From: Streptomyces sp. Ncost-T10-10d
Lineage (GTDB): Bacteria > Actinomycetota > Actinomycetes > Streptomycetales > Streptomycetaceae
Reading direction: 5' to 3'
NCBI RefSeq assembly: GCF_900091955.1
Contig: NZ_FMDF01000227.1
Location: 124,001 to 188,000, forward strand
DNA: 64,000 bases
Shown piece after piece: positions 8,040 through 17,460 of the stretch; the stretch's first letter is position 1; each line of letters opens with the position of its first letter. The notes under the pieces were generated by a model. The model did not search any database and was not told the origin of the DNA. It worked only from the letters and a program-made list of their open reading frames with translations. The position numbers and the translations under genes were made by a program.

Positions 8040-9604
8040 ACGCCGCAGTCGCGACCTCCGTCTTCGGGGTCTTCATGGTCGTCACCGTCGCCCTCGGGCT
8101 GCTCGCGATGCGCGGGCGGCGGAATGGGAGCGGCGAGGGCGGCGGGCTCGCGGAGTGGTCCGTGGGCGGGCGCAGCCTCGGGACCGTGTTCATCTGGGTG
8201 CTGATGGCCGGCGAGGGCTACACCAGCTTCAGCTACCTGGGCGCCGCGGGATGGGGCTACAACTACGGGGCGCCCGTGCTCTACGTGGTGGCGTACATGT
8301 CCTGCGGTTACGCCCTCGGCTATGTCGTCGGGCCGACGCTCTGGGCGTACGCACGCAAGCACGGACTCGTCGGGATCACCGACATGGTGGCGCACCGCTT
8401 CGGACGGCCCTGGCTCGGTGCGCTGGTCGCCGTCCTCGCGACCGTCTTCCTGCTGCCGTACATCCAGCTCCAGATCACCGGCATGGGCGTGGTCGTATCG
8501 ACGATCTCCTACGGTGCCATCAGCCTGAACTGGGCCTACTTCATAGCCTTCGCCGTCACCACCGGCTTCGTCGTGGTGAGCGGGCTGCGCGGCAGCGCGT
8601 GGGTGTCCGTCCTCAAGGACATCCTCGTGATCGCCACGCTCGGCTTCCTCGCCCTCTACGTACCGATCCACTACTTCGACGGCTACGGGCCCTTCCTCGA
8701 CCGGCTCGTCACCGAGAAGAGCCAGTGGCTGACCTTCCCCGGGCACGGGGACAGCGGGCTCGGGCAGGCCTGGTTCATCACCACCTCGTTCCTCAACTCC
8801 CTCACCGTGGTGATCTTCCCGACGACCGTCGCCGGCTACCTCGGCGCCAGGAACGCCGACGTACTGCGGCGCAACGCGATGTGGCTGCCCGCCTACAACG
8901 TGCTGCTCTTCGTGCCCATGCTGCTCGGCATGGCCGCTCTCTTCGTCGTGCCGGGGCTCGTCGGCGCCGAGTCCAACCTGGCGCTCTTCAAGCTGGTCGT
9001 GGACTCGCTGCCGGCCTGGGCGGTCGGCGTCATCGGTGTGGCGGCGGCTCTGTCGTCGATCGTGCCGATGGCCGTCTTCATGCTGGTCATCGGAACGATG
9101 TGGGGGCGCAGTGTGCTCTCGCTCGTGCCACGGTGGGAGCGGCGGCAGAAGGGCGCCGCGCAGACCGTCGTGGTGGCCGCGGGGGTGATCGCGCTCGTGC
9201 TCACGTACACCGCGCCGAACACCCTCGTACGACTCTCCCTCATCTCGTACGAGGGGATGGCACAGCTGCTCCCCATGGTGCTGCTGGGGCTGATGTGGCG
9301 GCGGCTGACCCTGCTCGGGGCGATGAGCGGGCTGGTCGTCGGCGTGGGCATGGTGTGCGGGTTCGTGTTCACGGAGAACGATCCGGTGTGGGGGGTGAAC
9401 GCGGGCATCGTGGCGCTCGGCGCCAACCTCGCCGTCGCGCTCGCCGTGACGTACGCGGGCCCGCGCGAGCACGACGACCGGCCGGACAGCGAGGTGCTCG
9501 CGCGGGACGGGATCGGGTCCCCGGAGGACGGCGTGGAGCTCAGCGGCGTTCCCGCGGCGCGGACATCCCCGGCGCCTGCTGGAGCAGCGTCGGCAGACAG
9601 CTGA
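8036..9604 (+). CDS. Sodium:solute symporter (SSS family)
   Basis: A 522-residue integral membrane protein with about 13 hydrophobic segments. The start is the GTG at 8036, coupled to the DUF3311 gene. The first helices (SVFGVFMVVTVALGLLA, then WSVGGRSLGTVFIWVLMAGE) and the GLVGITDMVAHRFGRPW loop fit the SSS family, which drives uptake of organic acids, amino acids or sugars with Na+. The DUF3311 pairing suggests a monocarboxylate or similar organic anion, but the substrate cannot be read from sequence. The cytoplasmic tail (last 50 residues) is acidic and variable. Confidence 0.9.
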   Translation: MNAAVATSVFGVFMVVTVALGLLAMRGRRNGSGEGGGLAEWSVGGRSLGTVFIWVLMAGEGYTSFSYLGAAGWGYNYGAPVLYVVAYMSCGYALGYVVGPTLWAYARKHGLVGITDMVAHRFGRPWLGALVAVLATVFLLPYIQLQITGMGVVVSTISYGAISLNWAYFIAFAVTTGFVVVSGLRGSAWVSVLKDILVIATLGFLALYVPIHYFDGYGPFLDRLVTEKSQWLTFPGHGDSGLGQAWFITTSFLNSLTVVIFPTTVAGYLGARNADVLRRNAMWLPAYNVLLFVPMLLGMAALFVVPGLVGAESNLALFKLVVDSLPAWAVGVIGVAAALSSIVPMAVFMLVIGTMWGRSVLSLVPRWERRQKGAAQTVVVAAGVIALVLTYTAPNTLVRLSLISYEGMAQLLPMVLLGLMWRRLTLLGAMSGLVVGVGMVCGFVFTENDPVWGVNAGIVALGANLAVALAVTYAGPREHDDRPDSEVLARDGIGSPEDGVELSGVPAARTSPAPAGAASADS

Positions 9605-9815
9605 ACAGGTCGATCAGTGACAGACCGGTGAACAGCCCGCCGGCCGACGATTCGAGATGCGGCCGGGCGACGGACTCGATCCGGACCCTGCCGGTCCGGT
9701 CAGCCGCGCCCTGCTCGCGCCGCACCGACTGCCGCGGCCGCTGGAGACCGATCGCGCCCAGCGCGGACAGGTGTGCCGGACCCATCGTGTATAACGGCTG
9801 GAGAGCCGAACGCAC
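9540..9815 (-). CDS. Possible small hypothetical protein, convergent with the symporter
   Basis: A 91-residue minus-strand frame with GTG start at 9815 (or ATG at 9785). Third positions are mostly G/C across the part outside the symporter overlap, as expected of a coding Streptomyces gene. The C-terminal third is hydrophobic (GGLFTGLSLIDLFSCLPTLL). Its 3' end overlaps the symporter gene by 65 bp. I recognise no family and see no good ribosome site. It could be real, a decayed tail of a larger gene, or chance. Confidence 0.3.
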   Translation of the reverse strand: MRSALQPLYTMGPAHLSALGAIGLQRPRQSVRREQGAADRTGRVRIESVARPHLESSAGGLFTGLSLIDLFSCLPTLLQQAPGMSAPRERR

Positions 9816-9883
9816 ACCTGCGCGAAAGGCGTGGCTGAGTGAGCCCGGCCGTCAGGCCGCGAAGGGGAAGAAGGGAGGGGCCG

Positions 9884-10216
9884 ATGAGTGGTGACGTGAA
9901 CCGTCTGCGCGGTGGCCTCGCCCGGCTGCTCCGCCCCCTGGGACTGCTGCTCTTCCTCGTCACCGAAGTCGTCCTCGCCGAAGGCGGCAGCCTCTCCGCC
10001 GCCGTCGCGCTCGCCGCCACGGCGGCCGCCGGCTCCGCGCTCGTCGCCGCCTCGGTCATCAGCGCCCGCTGCGCCGTCCCCATGCCCCGCACCCGGGTCC
10101 GTACGGCCATCCGCGACCGGGAGAAACGCACCGCGTTCCTGCCGCAGCGAGACCCGGACGCCAAGGGGCGCAGGCGCCCCCGAGCCCCCGGCCGTGCCCT
10201 CCCGACGGCCGCGTAG
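9884..10216 (+). CDS. Small membrane protein upstream of the YidC-like gene (DUF6412 type)
   Basis: A 110-residue protein starting at the ATG at 9884, with a strong purine-rich ribosome site (aagggagggg). Two hydrophobic helices, PLGLLLFLVTEVVLAEG and AVALAATAAAGSALVAASVI, are followed by a basic, Arg/Pro-rich tail. In Streptomyces this type of protein (DUF6412, from memory) is found just before a second YidC/OxaA gene, as here with a 91-bp gap. It may help membrane insertion or simply be co-regulated; no role is established. Confidence 0.7.
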   Translation: MSGDVNRLRGGLARLLRPLGLLLFLVTEVVLAEGGSLSAAVALAATAAAGSALVAASVISARCAVPMPRTRVRTAIRDREKRTAFLPQRDPDAKGRRRPRAPGRALPTAA

Positions 10217-10307
10217 GGGCTCGCACCACCCGTAGGCACCCCTCGCGGTTCGTCATGCCGAGTTCGCTCTTCCTCCCGGCACGACGAGACCCCCGGAGGG
10301 CTCACCC

Positions 10308-11078
10308 ATGTCCGTCTTCATGTCCGCATTCGCCGCCCTGGTCGGCGCGCTGGCCGATGTGCTGCACCCGCTCTTCCAGGGCGCGTCCGCCGCCGCCGCG
10401 ATCGTGCTGTTCACAGCGCTCGTGCGGCTCGCCGTGCACCCGTTGTCGCGGGCCGCCGCGCGCGGGCAGAAGGCCCGCACCAGGCTCCAGCCGCAGATCG
10501 CCGAGCTGCGCAAGAAACACGGCAAGAACCCCGAGCGCATGCAGAAGGCGCTCATGGAACTGCACAAGGCGGAGAACGTCTCGCCGCTCTCCGGCTGCCT
10601 GCCGAGCCTTCTGCAGATGCCCGCCTTCTTCCTCCTCTACCACCTCTTCTCCAGCCGGACGATCGACGGCCACCCCAACGAGCTGCTCGGCCACCAGCTC
10701 TTCGAAGCCCCGCTCGGCGAGCGCTGGCAGGACGCGCTCGCGCACGGCGGGCTGTTCGGGGCGCAGGGCATGGTCTACCTCGGCCTGTTCGCGATCGTCG
10801 CCGTCGTGGCCACCTTCAACTTCCGGCGTACGAAGCAGCAGATGGCCGCCAACCCCGTCACCCCGGCCACCGGGCCCGACGGACAGCCGGTCCCGGGCAT
10901 GGGCGCGATGACGAAGCTGATGCCCCTGATGTCCTTCGCCACCCTGTTCACCGTGTCCGTCGTACCGCTCGCCGCCGCGCTGTACGTCGTCACGAGCACC
11001 ACCTGGACCGCGATCGAGCGGGCCGTCCTCTACCGCGACATGCCGGCCGCCGGCACCGCCATGGCCACCGCGGCGTGA
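10308..11078 (+). CDS. YidC/Oxa1-family membrane protein insertase
   Basis: A 256-residue protein with a ggaggg site before the ATG. The layout is that of YidC/Oxa1: N-terminal helix, AAAIVLFTALVRLAVHPLSR with the buried arginine, a basic coiled segment (RLQPQIAELRKKHGKNPERM), then PSLLQMPAFFLLYHLF and later helices at about 145-160 and 205-230. It inserts membrane proteins alone or with Sec. At 256 residues it is shorter than the main actinobacterial YidC (about 400) and lacks its long tail, so it is likely a second, specialised copy. Confidence 0.9.
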   Translation: MSVFMSAFAALVGALADVLHPLFQGASAAAAIVLFTALVRLAVHPLSRAAARGQKARTRLQPQIAELRKKHGKNPERMQKALMELHKAENVSPLSGCLPSLLQMPAFFLLYHLFSSRTIDGHPNELLGHQLFEAPLGERWQDALAHGGLFGAQGMVYLGLFAIVAVVATFNFRRTKQQMAANPVTPATGPDGQPVPGMGAMTKLMPLMSFATLFTVSVVPLAAALYVVTSTTWTAIERAVLYRDMPAAGTAMATAA

Positions 11079-11215
11079 GTCGGGACGGCCAGTGCGCCGG
11101 TCCAGTGTGTGAACAGGGTCTTGCGGAGTGATCGGATGTCTTGGACGATCGGACAAGCCTGCGATGGCCGACACCCATCCGACGGGCCCGATCTCGACCA
11201 AGGGGAGAAAGACCG

Positions 11216-12076
11216 TTGAAGCTGCTTCGTGTGGGTACGGCAGGCGCGGAACGACCGGCACTGCTGGACGAGGACGGAACCCTGCGTGACCTGTCGGGAA
11301 TCGTCACCGACATCGACAACGCGCTGCTCGCCGACGAGTCCGCGCTCGCCCGGGTACGGGCCGCCGCGGCCGCGCCCGGCGAACTGCCCGAGCTCGACGC
11401 CGAGGGGCTGCGGGTCGGGCCGCCGCTCGCCCGGATCGGCAAGATCGTGTGCATCGGGCTGAACTACCACGACCACGCCGCAGAGACCGGTGCGGAGATT
11501 CCCGCCGAGCCGATCCTGTTCTTCAAGGCGCCGGACACCGTCGTCGGGCCCGACGACACGGTGCTGGTGCCGCGCGGCAGCGTCAAGACCGACTGGGAGG
11601 TGGAGCTCGCGGTCGTCATCGGGCGCACCGCTCGCTACCTGGAGTCCGCCGAGGAGGGGCTCGCGCATGTCGCCGGATACGCGACGGCGCACGATGTCTC
11701 CGAGCGCGAGTTCCAGATCGAGCGCGGCGGCACCTGGGACAAGGGCAAGAACTGCGAGACGTTCAACCCGCTGGGGCCGTGGCTGGTGACGGCGGACGAG
11801 ATCGCCGACCCGCAGGCGCTGTCGCTGAAGCTCTGGGTCAACGGTGAGCTGAAGCAGGACGGCACGACAGCCGACCAGATCTTTTCTGTGGGTGAGGTGG
11901 TCCGATACCTCAGCCACTTCATGACCCTGTACCCGGGCGATGTGATCAACACCGGGACGCCGGCGGGGGTCGCTCTGGGGCACCCCGAGCCCAAGCCGTA
12001 TCTGAGGGCGGGGGATGTCGTGGAGCTGGAGGTCGCGGGGCTGGGGCGGCAGCGGCAGGAGCTGAAGGACGCGTAG
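11216..12076 (+). CDS. Fumarylacetoacetate hydrolase (FAH) family protein
   Basis: A 286-residue protein. The TTG at 11216 is chosen as start because aaggggag precedes it and the fold begins there (LKLLRVGTAG). The FAH domain spans about residues 75-280: GKIVCIGLNYHDHAAETG, the metal-binding DWEVELAVVIG, and the closing PGDVINTGTPAGVALG. Members cleave or isomerise C-C bonds in acylpyruvates and 2-hydroxyhepta-2,4-dienedioates. The reaction cannot be fixed from sequence, and no other catabolic genes lie beside it. A strong hairpin follows the gene. Confidence 0.9.
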   Translation: MKLLRVGTAGAERPALLDEDGTLRDLSGIVTDIDNALLADESALARVRAAAAAPGELPELDAEGLRVGPPLARIGKIVCIGLNYHDHAAETGAEIPAEPILFFKAPDTVVGPDDTVLVPRGSVKTDWEVELAVVIGRTARYLESAEEGLAHVAGYATAHDVSEREFQIERGGTWDKGKNCETFNPLGPWLVTADEIADPQALSLKLWVNGELKQDGTTADQIFSVGEVVRYLSHFMTLYPGDVINTGTPAGVALGHPEPKPYLRAGDVVELEVAGLGRQRQELKDA

Positions 12077-12173
12077 CGGTGGTGTCGGGGGCGGGGTGGT
12101 TCGCCGGGGCGTCCGGGTGACCGCTCTGTCCTCGGCCGCCGACCGGGTCTTGAGGTGACCGGCCATAAAGGTC

Positions 12174-12213
12174 GGAGGGGTGGGGTGCTGTGCAAGCAGC
12201 GCCCCACCCCTCC
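12174..12213. terminator. Strong bidirectional hairpin terminator
   Basis: GGAGGGGTGGGG at 12174-12185 is perfectly complementary to CCCCACCCCTCC at 12202-12213. The hairpin lies between the convergent FAH and UPF0303 genes and can serve both strands; it has no long U-run. Confidence 0.8.
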
Positions 12214-12219
12214 TTGCCG

Positions 12220-12699
12220 TCACGCGCCGATCGTCGTCGCGAACTGTTCCAGTGCCTCGACCACCAGGGCGTGGTCCTCCGCCTGGGGCAGGCCCGAGAC
12301 CGTCACCGAGCCGATGACGCCCGCGCCCTCGACCGCGATCGGGAACGAACCGCCGTGCGCGGCGTACATGTCCGGGTCCAGGCGCGAGGACTCGTCGAAG
12401 GTCGTCCCCTTCGACCGGAACCGGGATCCGACCAGGTACGAGCTCTCGCCGTACCGTTCCACGACCTTGCGCTTGCGGTCGATCCAGGCGTCGTTGTCCG
12501 CGCTCGATCCCGGCAGTGCGGCATGGAACAACTGCTGTGCGCCGCGGCGGATGTCGATCGCGACCGGGGCGTGCCTTTCCCGGGCCATCGAGACGAGCAG
12601 GCCGCCGAGCGCGTACGCATCGTCGTAGCTGAAATGCGGCAGCGTCAGTCGGCGTTCCTGAGCGATGAGCTCGGAGATGGTCGGAGCGGTGGGGTTCAT
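12220..12699 (-). CDS. UPF0303 / heme-degrading-domain-like protein
   Basis: A 159-residue protein of the UPF0303 group, related to HbpS-like and DUF336 domains. Typical stretches are RHAPVAIDIRRGAQQLFHAA, NDAWIDRKRKVVERYG and AAHGGSFPIAVEGAGVIGSV. HbpS-type proteins bind heme or cobalamin-like ligands, but no such activity is shown for UPF0303. Its ATG overlaps the stop of the upstream Gfo/Idh gene by 4 bp (ATGA), so the two are co-translated and probably act in one pathway. Confidence 0.85.
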   Translation of the reverse strand: MNPTAPTISELIAQERRLTLPHFSYDDAYALGGLLVSMARERHAPVAIDIRRGAQQLFHAALPGSSADNDAWIDRKRKVVERYGESSYLVGSRFRSKGTTFDESSRLDPDMYAAHGGSFPIAVEGAGVIGSVTVSGLPQAEDHALVVEALEQFATTIGA

Positions 12700-13868
12700 A
12701 CGTTCTGCTCCTCGGTATCGGTATCGGTTTCGGTATCGGCGGAGGTGGACGGGGTGACGGCGGGCAGGGGCACGGTGACGCCCTCGCGGGCCGAGCGGCG
12801 CGCGGCCTCCAGTACGTCCAGGGCAGCGGCGGCCTGGAGGGCGGTCACTGGATTGTCACCCTTTCCGCGCAGTGCGTCGGTGACCGCCGCGTAGTACGCG
12901 GGGTAGTCGCCCGGCAGCGTACGGACCGGGGCGCCGCCGCCCGTCAGCGGGGACTCGCCCGAGCCGATCCGGCCCCACAGTTCCTCGGGCTCCTCGCCCC
13001 ACGACCGGTTCGCCGTCGGACGCGCGCCCGCGCGCAGGTCGGCCTCCTGCGGGTCGAGGCCGTACTTCACATAGCCGGCGGTCGAACCGAGCACCCGGAA
13101 GCGCGGGCCGAGCTGGGCCGTGGTGGCGCTGACGTACAGATGCGAGCGGACCCCGTTCGCATGGGTGATCGCGAGAAACGTGTCGTCGTCGGCGGCGGCA
13201 CCGGGGCGGCGTACATCGGACTCCGCGTACACCTGTACCGCCGGTCCGAACAGGACGAGCGCCTGGTCGACGACATGGCTGCCCAGGTCGTACAGCAGCC
13301 CGCCGATCTCCTGGGGGTCGCCCGACTCGCGCCAGCCGCCCTTCGGCTGCGGTCGCCACCGCTCGAAACGGGACTCGAAGCGCTGTACGTCCCCCAGCTC
13401 ACCGTCCGCGACCAGGCGGGCGAGAGTGAGGAAGTCATTGTCCCAGCGGCGGTTCTGGAAGACCGAGAGCAGCACCCCGCGCTCCTCGGCGAGGGCCGCG
13501 AGCTCCCGCGCCTCGGCGGCCGTACCGGCGATCGGCTTGTCCACGACGACCGGCAGACCGGCCTGGATCGCGGCGGTCGCGATCGGGACGTGGGTCCTGT
13601 TCGGCGACGCGATCACGATCAGATCGAGTTCGTCCGCGCGCCCCCACAGCTCCTCCGGCGACGCGGCGAACCGTACGCCGGGGAACTCGGCGCGCGCCTG
13701 CGCCTGCCGCTCCTCGTTCGAGGTGACGACCGTGTCGAGGACGAGGCCCTCGGTCGCGGCGATCAGCGGGGCGTGGAAGACGGAGCCCGCCAGGCCGTAG
13801 CCGACGAGTGCGACGCGCAGGGGGGTCTCGGACAGCCCGGGCGTCTCGTGAGTCGCGTTGCCAGTCAT
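12696..13868 (-). CDS. Gfo/Idh/MocA-family oxidoreductase
   Basis: A 390-residue NAD(P)-dependent oxidoreductase. The start is taken as the ATG at 13868; a GTG three codons upstream is possible. The Rossmann motif GYGLAGSVFHAPLI opens the N-terminal domain; VDKPIAGTAAEA holds the conserved E/D-K-P lysine, and GGLLYDLGSHVVDQAL is the catalytic-domain H motif. Members oxidise sugars, inositols and related polyols. The tail holds a short repeated acidic stretch (TETDTDTEEQ) encoded by repeats of ggtatc/ggtttc. It is divergent from the ROK gene, which may control it. Confidence 0.9.
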   Translation of the reverse strand: MTGNATHETPGLSETPLRVALVGYGLAGSVFHAPLIAATEGLVLDTVVTSNEERQAQARAEFPGVRFAASPEELWGRADELDLIVIASPNRTHVPIATAAIQAGLPVVVDKPIAGTAAEARELAALAEERGVLLSVFQNRRWDNDFLTLARLVADGELGDVQRFESRFERWRPQPKGGWRESGDPQEIGGLLYDLGSHVVDQALVLFGPAVQVYAESDVRRPGAAADDDTFLAITHANGVRSHLYVSATTAQLGPRFRVLGSTAGYVKYGLDPQEADLRAGARPTANRSWGEEPEELWGRIGSGESPLTGGGAPVRTLPGDYPAYYAAVTDALRGKGDNPVTALQAAAALDVLEAARRSAREGVTVPLPAVTPSTSADTETDTDTEEQNV

Positions 13869-13924
13869 GCCCGCCACTTAAGCAACGCTGTTGCCAAAGT
13901 GCAAGCGACAGGGACAATGGAGCT

Positions 13925-15072
13925 GTGAACAGGAGTAATAGCGGCGCGAACCTGCCGACGCTGCGCAGCCACAATGCGGCGCTGGTGCTGGATCTGCTGC
14001 GGGTGGCGGGCCAGCGCGGCATCAGCAGGCTCGAACTCGCCGAGCGTACGGGGCTCACGCCGCAGGCCGTCAGCAAGATCACCGCCCGGCTGCGCGCCGA
14101 GGGCCTGGCGACCGACGCGGGCCACCGGGCCTCCACCGGGGGCAAGCCGCGCACCGTGCTGCGGCTGGTGCCGGACGCCGGGTACGCGGTCGGCATGCAC
14201 CTGGACCGCGACGAGCTGACGGTGGTGCTCGTCGACCTGGCCGGCGCGGTTGCCGCCGGCCGTACCGCTCCGCTGGACTTCGGCGCCCCGGCGGACGAGG
14301 TGGTCGCGGCGGCGGCGTGCGCGGTCGCGGCGGTACGGGACGGGGGCGCGCAGCCCGTGGACCTGCCGGTGCTCGGGGTCGGTGTGGCGGTGCCGGGGCC
14401 GCTCGACCACCGGGGCGGGGTGCTGCACCGCGTCACCGGGTTCCCGCAGTGGGACGGGTATCCGTTGCGGGACGCGCTCGCCGCGCGGACCGGGCTGCCC
14501 GTCGTCGTCGACAAGGACACCAACGCCGCGGCCCTGGGCCTCGCCCTGCGTGCGGCAGGTGCGGGTGACTTCGCGTATCTGCACCTCGGGACCGGGCTCG
14601 GCGCCGGGGCTGGTCCTGGGGCGGGGGGCTGCACCGCGGGGCCCGTACCGGGGCCGGTGAGTTCGGGCACCAGACCGTGCAGCTGGACGGGCCGGTGTGC
14701 AGCTGCGGGGGGCGCGGCTGCATCGAGGCGCTCTGTCTCGCCGCCGTCGCCCGCGGTGATGTCGCGGAGGCCGCACGAGTACTGGGTACCGGCGCCGCCA
14801 ACCTCGTCGGGCTGCTCGACGTCGACCGGGTGATGCTGGGTGGCCGTACCGTCGCCGCCGACCCCGATGCGTACGTGCGAGGCGTCCGTGCCGTGATCGA
14901 CGAGCGCGCCCGGCTGGGCGGCATCGACGCGCCCGTGCCGGTCACCGCCGCCGGGGGAGGGGACCGGCCGGTCGCGGAGGGGGCCGCGCAGCTGGTCCTG
15001 GCCCCGCTGTTCGGGCGGGTCGGGGGTGCGGACGTCGGAGATACGGACGGAGGTGCGGCCCTGGTCCCGTGA
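13925..15072 (+). pseudogene. ROK-family transcriptional regulator split by a frameshift
   Basis: The GTG at 13925 opens frame 2, which holds a winged helix (SRLELAERTGLTPQAVSKIT) and the ROK sugar-kinase-like domain up to YLHLGTGLGAG near 14610. The rest of the family sequence continues in frame 1: GEFGHQTVQLDGPVCSC, GGRGCIEALCLAA and LLDVDRVMLGGRTVAADPDA, ending at 15072. The join falls in the G-rich stretch at about 14600-14635. ROK repressors respond to sugars and would be expected to regulate the divergent Gfo/Idh-UPF0303 pair. The break may be a true inactivation or a base-call error in a G run. Confidence 0.75.
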
Positions 15073-15256
15073 CCGTTCGGCGGCCGAGCGCGGCGGGTTC
15101 GGCTCCGGTCCCGTGACCGCCGGCGGCCGAGGGCGGAAGCGTGGACGCGGGGCGCCTGAGCCGATCGAGCGGTTGCGGGCCGCCGGCCGGGCGGCCCTCC
15201 GGCATGTCGGTGCCGGTCGCCTCGCGCGCGCGTGGCAGCGTCGCGGCCCAGAACCG

Positions 15257-16540
15257 GTGAACTCCGGCGCACGGGGCGAGCCGACCGTCTCGCGAGCAGC
15301 GAAGGGTGCCCCCCCATCGCCCCCCACACCGCCCCCGTCCGGACCGCCCCTGTCCGGCGGACCTTCCGCCTCCGCCCCTGCATCCATTCCCGCGGCCGGT
15401 CCTGCATCCATCCCGCTGTCCTCCGCCGCCTCCATCCCCGTATTCACCGCCTCCGCGCGTCCTCCCTCGCCCCCGCACCCGCTCCCCGGGCGGACGCGGC
15501 ACGGGCTCGCGCTCGGGCTGGCGGCGGCGGCGAGCGTGGTTCCCGCCGTCCTCGGTGGCGCATCCGCCTCCGCCGCATCTTCGGCCACCCCGGTCTCGAA
15601 GCCGGACTTCGCCACCGCCGACCAGCAGCCCACCTGCGGTGATCCCGAGGCGCACGACTTCCCGATCAGCACCCGTATCCACGGTGGTCCGGACACCTAC
15701 GCATCCGGCGGCGGCTACGGAACCTGGTTCCTGGACCTCACCAACACCACCACCGAGTCGTGCCGGGCCATCCATCCTGTGCTGGTCCTCACCGACGAGG
15801 ACCGGAAGCTGACCTCCGAACAGATCCAGCTGGAGTTCTCCGAGCCGAGCCGTCCCGATGTGGAGCACCGCGTCACCTGGGAGACCACCGACCAGGACGA
15901 ACACATCGGCGTCTTCGGCGGTGACGGCGCCGACTCCTTCGAGGGCTTCACCATTCCCGCGGGCCGTACCGTCACCGTCGAGATCCGGATGGCGTTTACC
16001 TCGGACACCAGACCGGGCCGGATGACCGCCAATGCCGCGATCGTCCAGCGGCAGCCCGCAGCGAGCGGCGGGACCGGGAAGGACGACGGGGCCTGGGTCG
16101 GCGAGTCCGGCGAATACCCCTTTGCCGTCGTCGACAACAGCGGCGGGACGGGAGAGATCGACAGGACCGGGGAGGTCGGCGGGACGGGGGAGGTCGGCAG
16201 GGCTGGCGAGGTCGGCGGGACCGGGCAGGTCGGCGGGACGGGAGAGGTCGGCAGGGCTGGCGAGGTCGGCAGGACATGAGAGATCGGTGGGACCGGGAAG
16301 GCCGCCGACACTCCCCGCGACACCCTGCCCGACAAAGCCACGCCCAGCGCCACCGCCGTCACCGGCACCGGTGACGCTCCGCGGCCGCTCGCACCCGGCC
16401 GGACCCCTGCCGACAGCGGCCTCCCCGAGCTGGCCGCAACCGGTCCGGCCGCCCTTCCGCACCCCGGCATCACCGTTGCCGGGTTCCTGATCGGCGGCGG
16501 GGCCATGGTGGTCTGGTCCCGCCGCCTGCGCCGCCCCTGA
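15257..16540 (+). pseudogene. LAATG-anchored surface protein interrupted by an in-frame TGA
   Basis: A secreted protein of about 425 codons; the start is uncertain (GTG at 15257 used). A Pro/Ser-rich leader precedes a signal peptide (HGLALGLAAAASVVPAVLGG) with an AxA cleavage site. A beta-rich domain follows (WFLDLTNTTTESCRAIHPVL). Then come tandem 6-residue units of the type GEVGGT / GEVGRA. A TGA at 16277-16279 cuts the repeats, yet the same frame goes on for 86 codons to a cell-wall sorting signal: LAATG, a hydrophobic segment and RRLRRP, stop at 16538-16540. One base change (TGA to GGA) would restore the repeat. It is either a recent nonsense mutation, read-through, or an error. Confidence 0.65.
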
Positions 16541-16622
16541 ACCGCCCCTTCCGCACCCGTCGTCAGGCCCGTCCGCGCCCGGGCTTTCACGGGTGTTCAT
16601 GTCCGTCTGCCACCATCGGGCC

Positions 16623-17393
16623 GTGGACTACCCGTACGACCAGACACCTGGCGCACCCATCCGCTCCGGCATCCCGGAGCACGGCCGTATCCCCAAGTAC
16701 TACGCGGTCAAGGCTCGTGTGTCCCTCCTCATAGAGGAGTTGGGCGAGGGCGGCATGCTGCCCACCGAACGCGATCTGGCCGAGCGCTACGAAGTCTCGC
16801 GCGAGACGGTGCGCCAGGCGCTGCGCGAACTCCTGCTGGAGGGGCGGCTCGCCCGCCAGGGGCGCGGCACCGTCGTCGCGGGCCCCAAGCTGGAGCAGCC
16901 GCTCTCGCTGGCGAGCTATACGGAGGGCGTACGCCGCCAGGGCCGCACCCCCGGCCGTCACCTCATCGGTCTGGAGCGGTTCCCCTGCCCCGAGGCGCTG
17001 GCCGCCGACATCGGGGTGGGGCGCGGCGAACCGGTCTGGCACCTGGAGCGGGTGCTGCTCGCCGACGACGACCGGGTCGGCCTGGAGAGCACGTACGTCT
17101 CCGTCGCCCGCGTACCGGATCTCGACACGGGATTCGACCCCGACTCGTCCTTCTACGCCTACCTCCGCGACCGGCTCGGGATCTCCTTCGGTGATGCGGA
17201 CGAGCGGATCGAGACCGTGCTCGCGACGCCGCGCGAGGCGCTGCTCATCGGTACGCCGCCCGCACTGCCCATGCTGCTGATCCACCGGATCTCGCGCGAT
17301 ACGGGCGGGAAGCCGCTGGAGCGCGTACGGACCCTCTTCCGCGGGGACAGGTTCTCCTTCACCGCACACCTGGGCGCGCAGGGCGGACGCTGA
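16623..17393 (+). CDS. GntR-family (HutC/UTRA) transcriptional regulator of the phosphonate genes
   Basis: A 256-residue regulator from the GTG at 16623. The N-terminal winged helix reads LPTERDLAERYEVSRETVRQ with the wing GRLARQGRGTVVA. A UTRA effector domain follows, with EPVWHLERVLLADDD and the closing TLFRGDRFSFTAHL. HutC-type GntR proteins bind 2-fold symmetric operators of the GGTCTA-GACC type and are released by a small ligand. It lies directly before the flavoenzyme/phosphonatase/ABC operon. The repeated sequence at 17461-17480 and 23393-23412 is its likely operator. Confidence 0.9.
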   Translation: MDYPYDQTPGAPIRSGIPEHGRIPKYYAVKARVSLLIEELGEGGMLPTERDLAERYEVSRETVRQALRELLLEGRLARQGRGTVVAGPKLEQPLSLASYTEGVRRQGRTPGRHLIGLERFPCPEALAADIGVGRGEPVWHLERVLLADDDRVGLESTYVSVARVPDLDTGFDPDSSFYAYLRDRLGISFGDADERIETVLATPREALLIGTPPALPMLLIHRISRDTGGKPLERVRTLFRGDRFSFTAHLGAQGGR

Positions 17394-17460
17394 ACGGCGC
17401 CAAACGGCACCAAACAGCCCCGGACACGGCAGCCACCGATCGACTCCTCATGATAACGAG

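Noticed and set aside
7892..9472. Long antisense open frame (over 500 codons) opposite the symporter gene
   Set aside because: It lacks any domain, is rich in His/Arg/Asp as expected of the reverse of a GC-rich membrane gene, and the plus-strand gene is clearly real.
12710..12745. Microsatellite (ggtatcggtatcggtttcggtatcgg)
   Set aside because: It encodes the acidic tail of the Gfo/Idh protein in frame; too short to treat as a separate repeat element.
16140..16280. CRISPR-like or tandem DNA array
   Set aside because: The repeats are 18-bp coding units in one frame with no spacers; they encode a surface-protein repeat.
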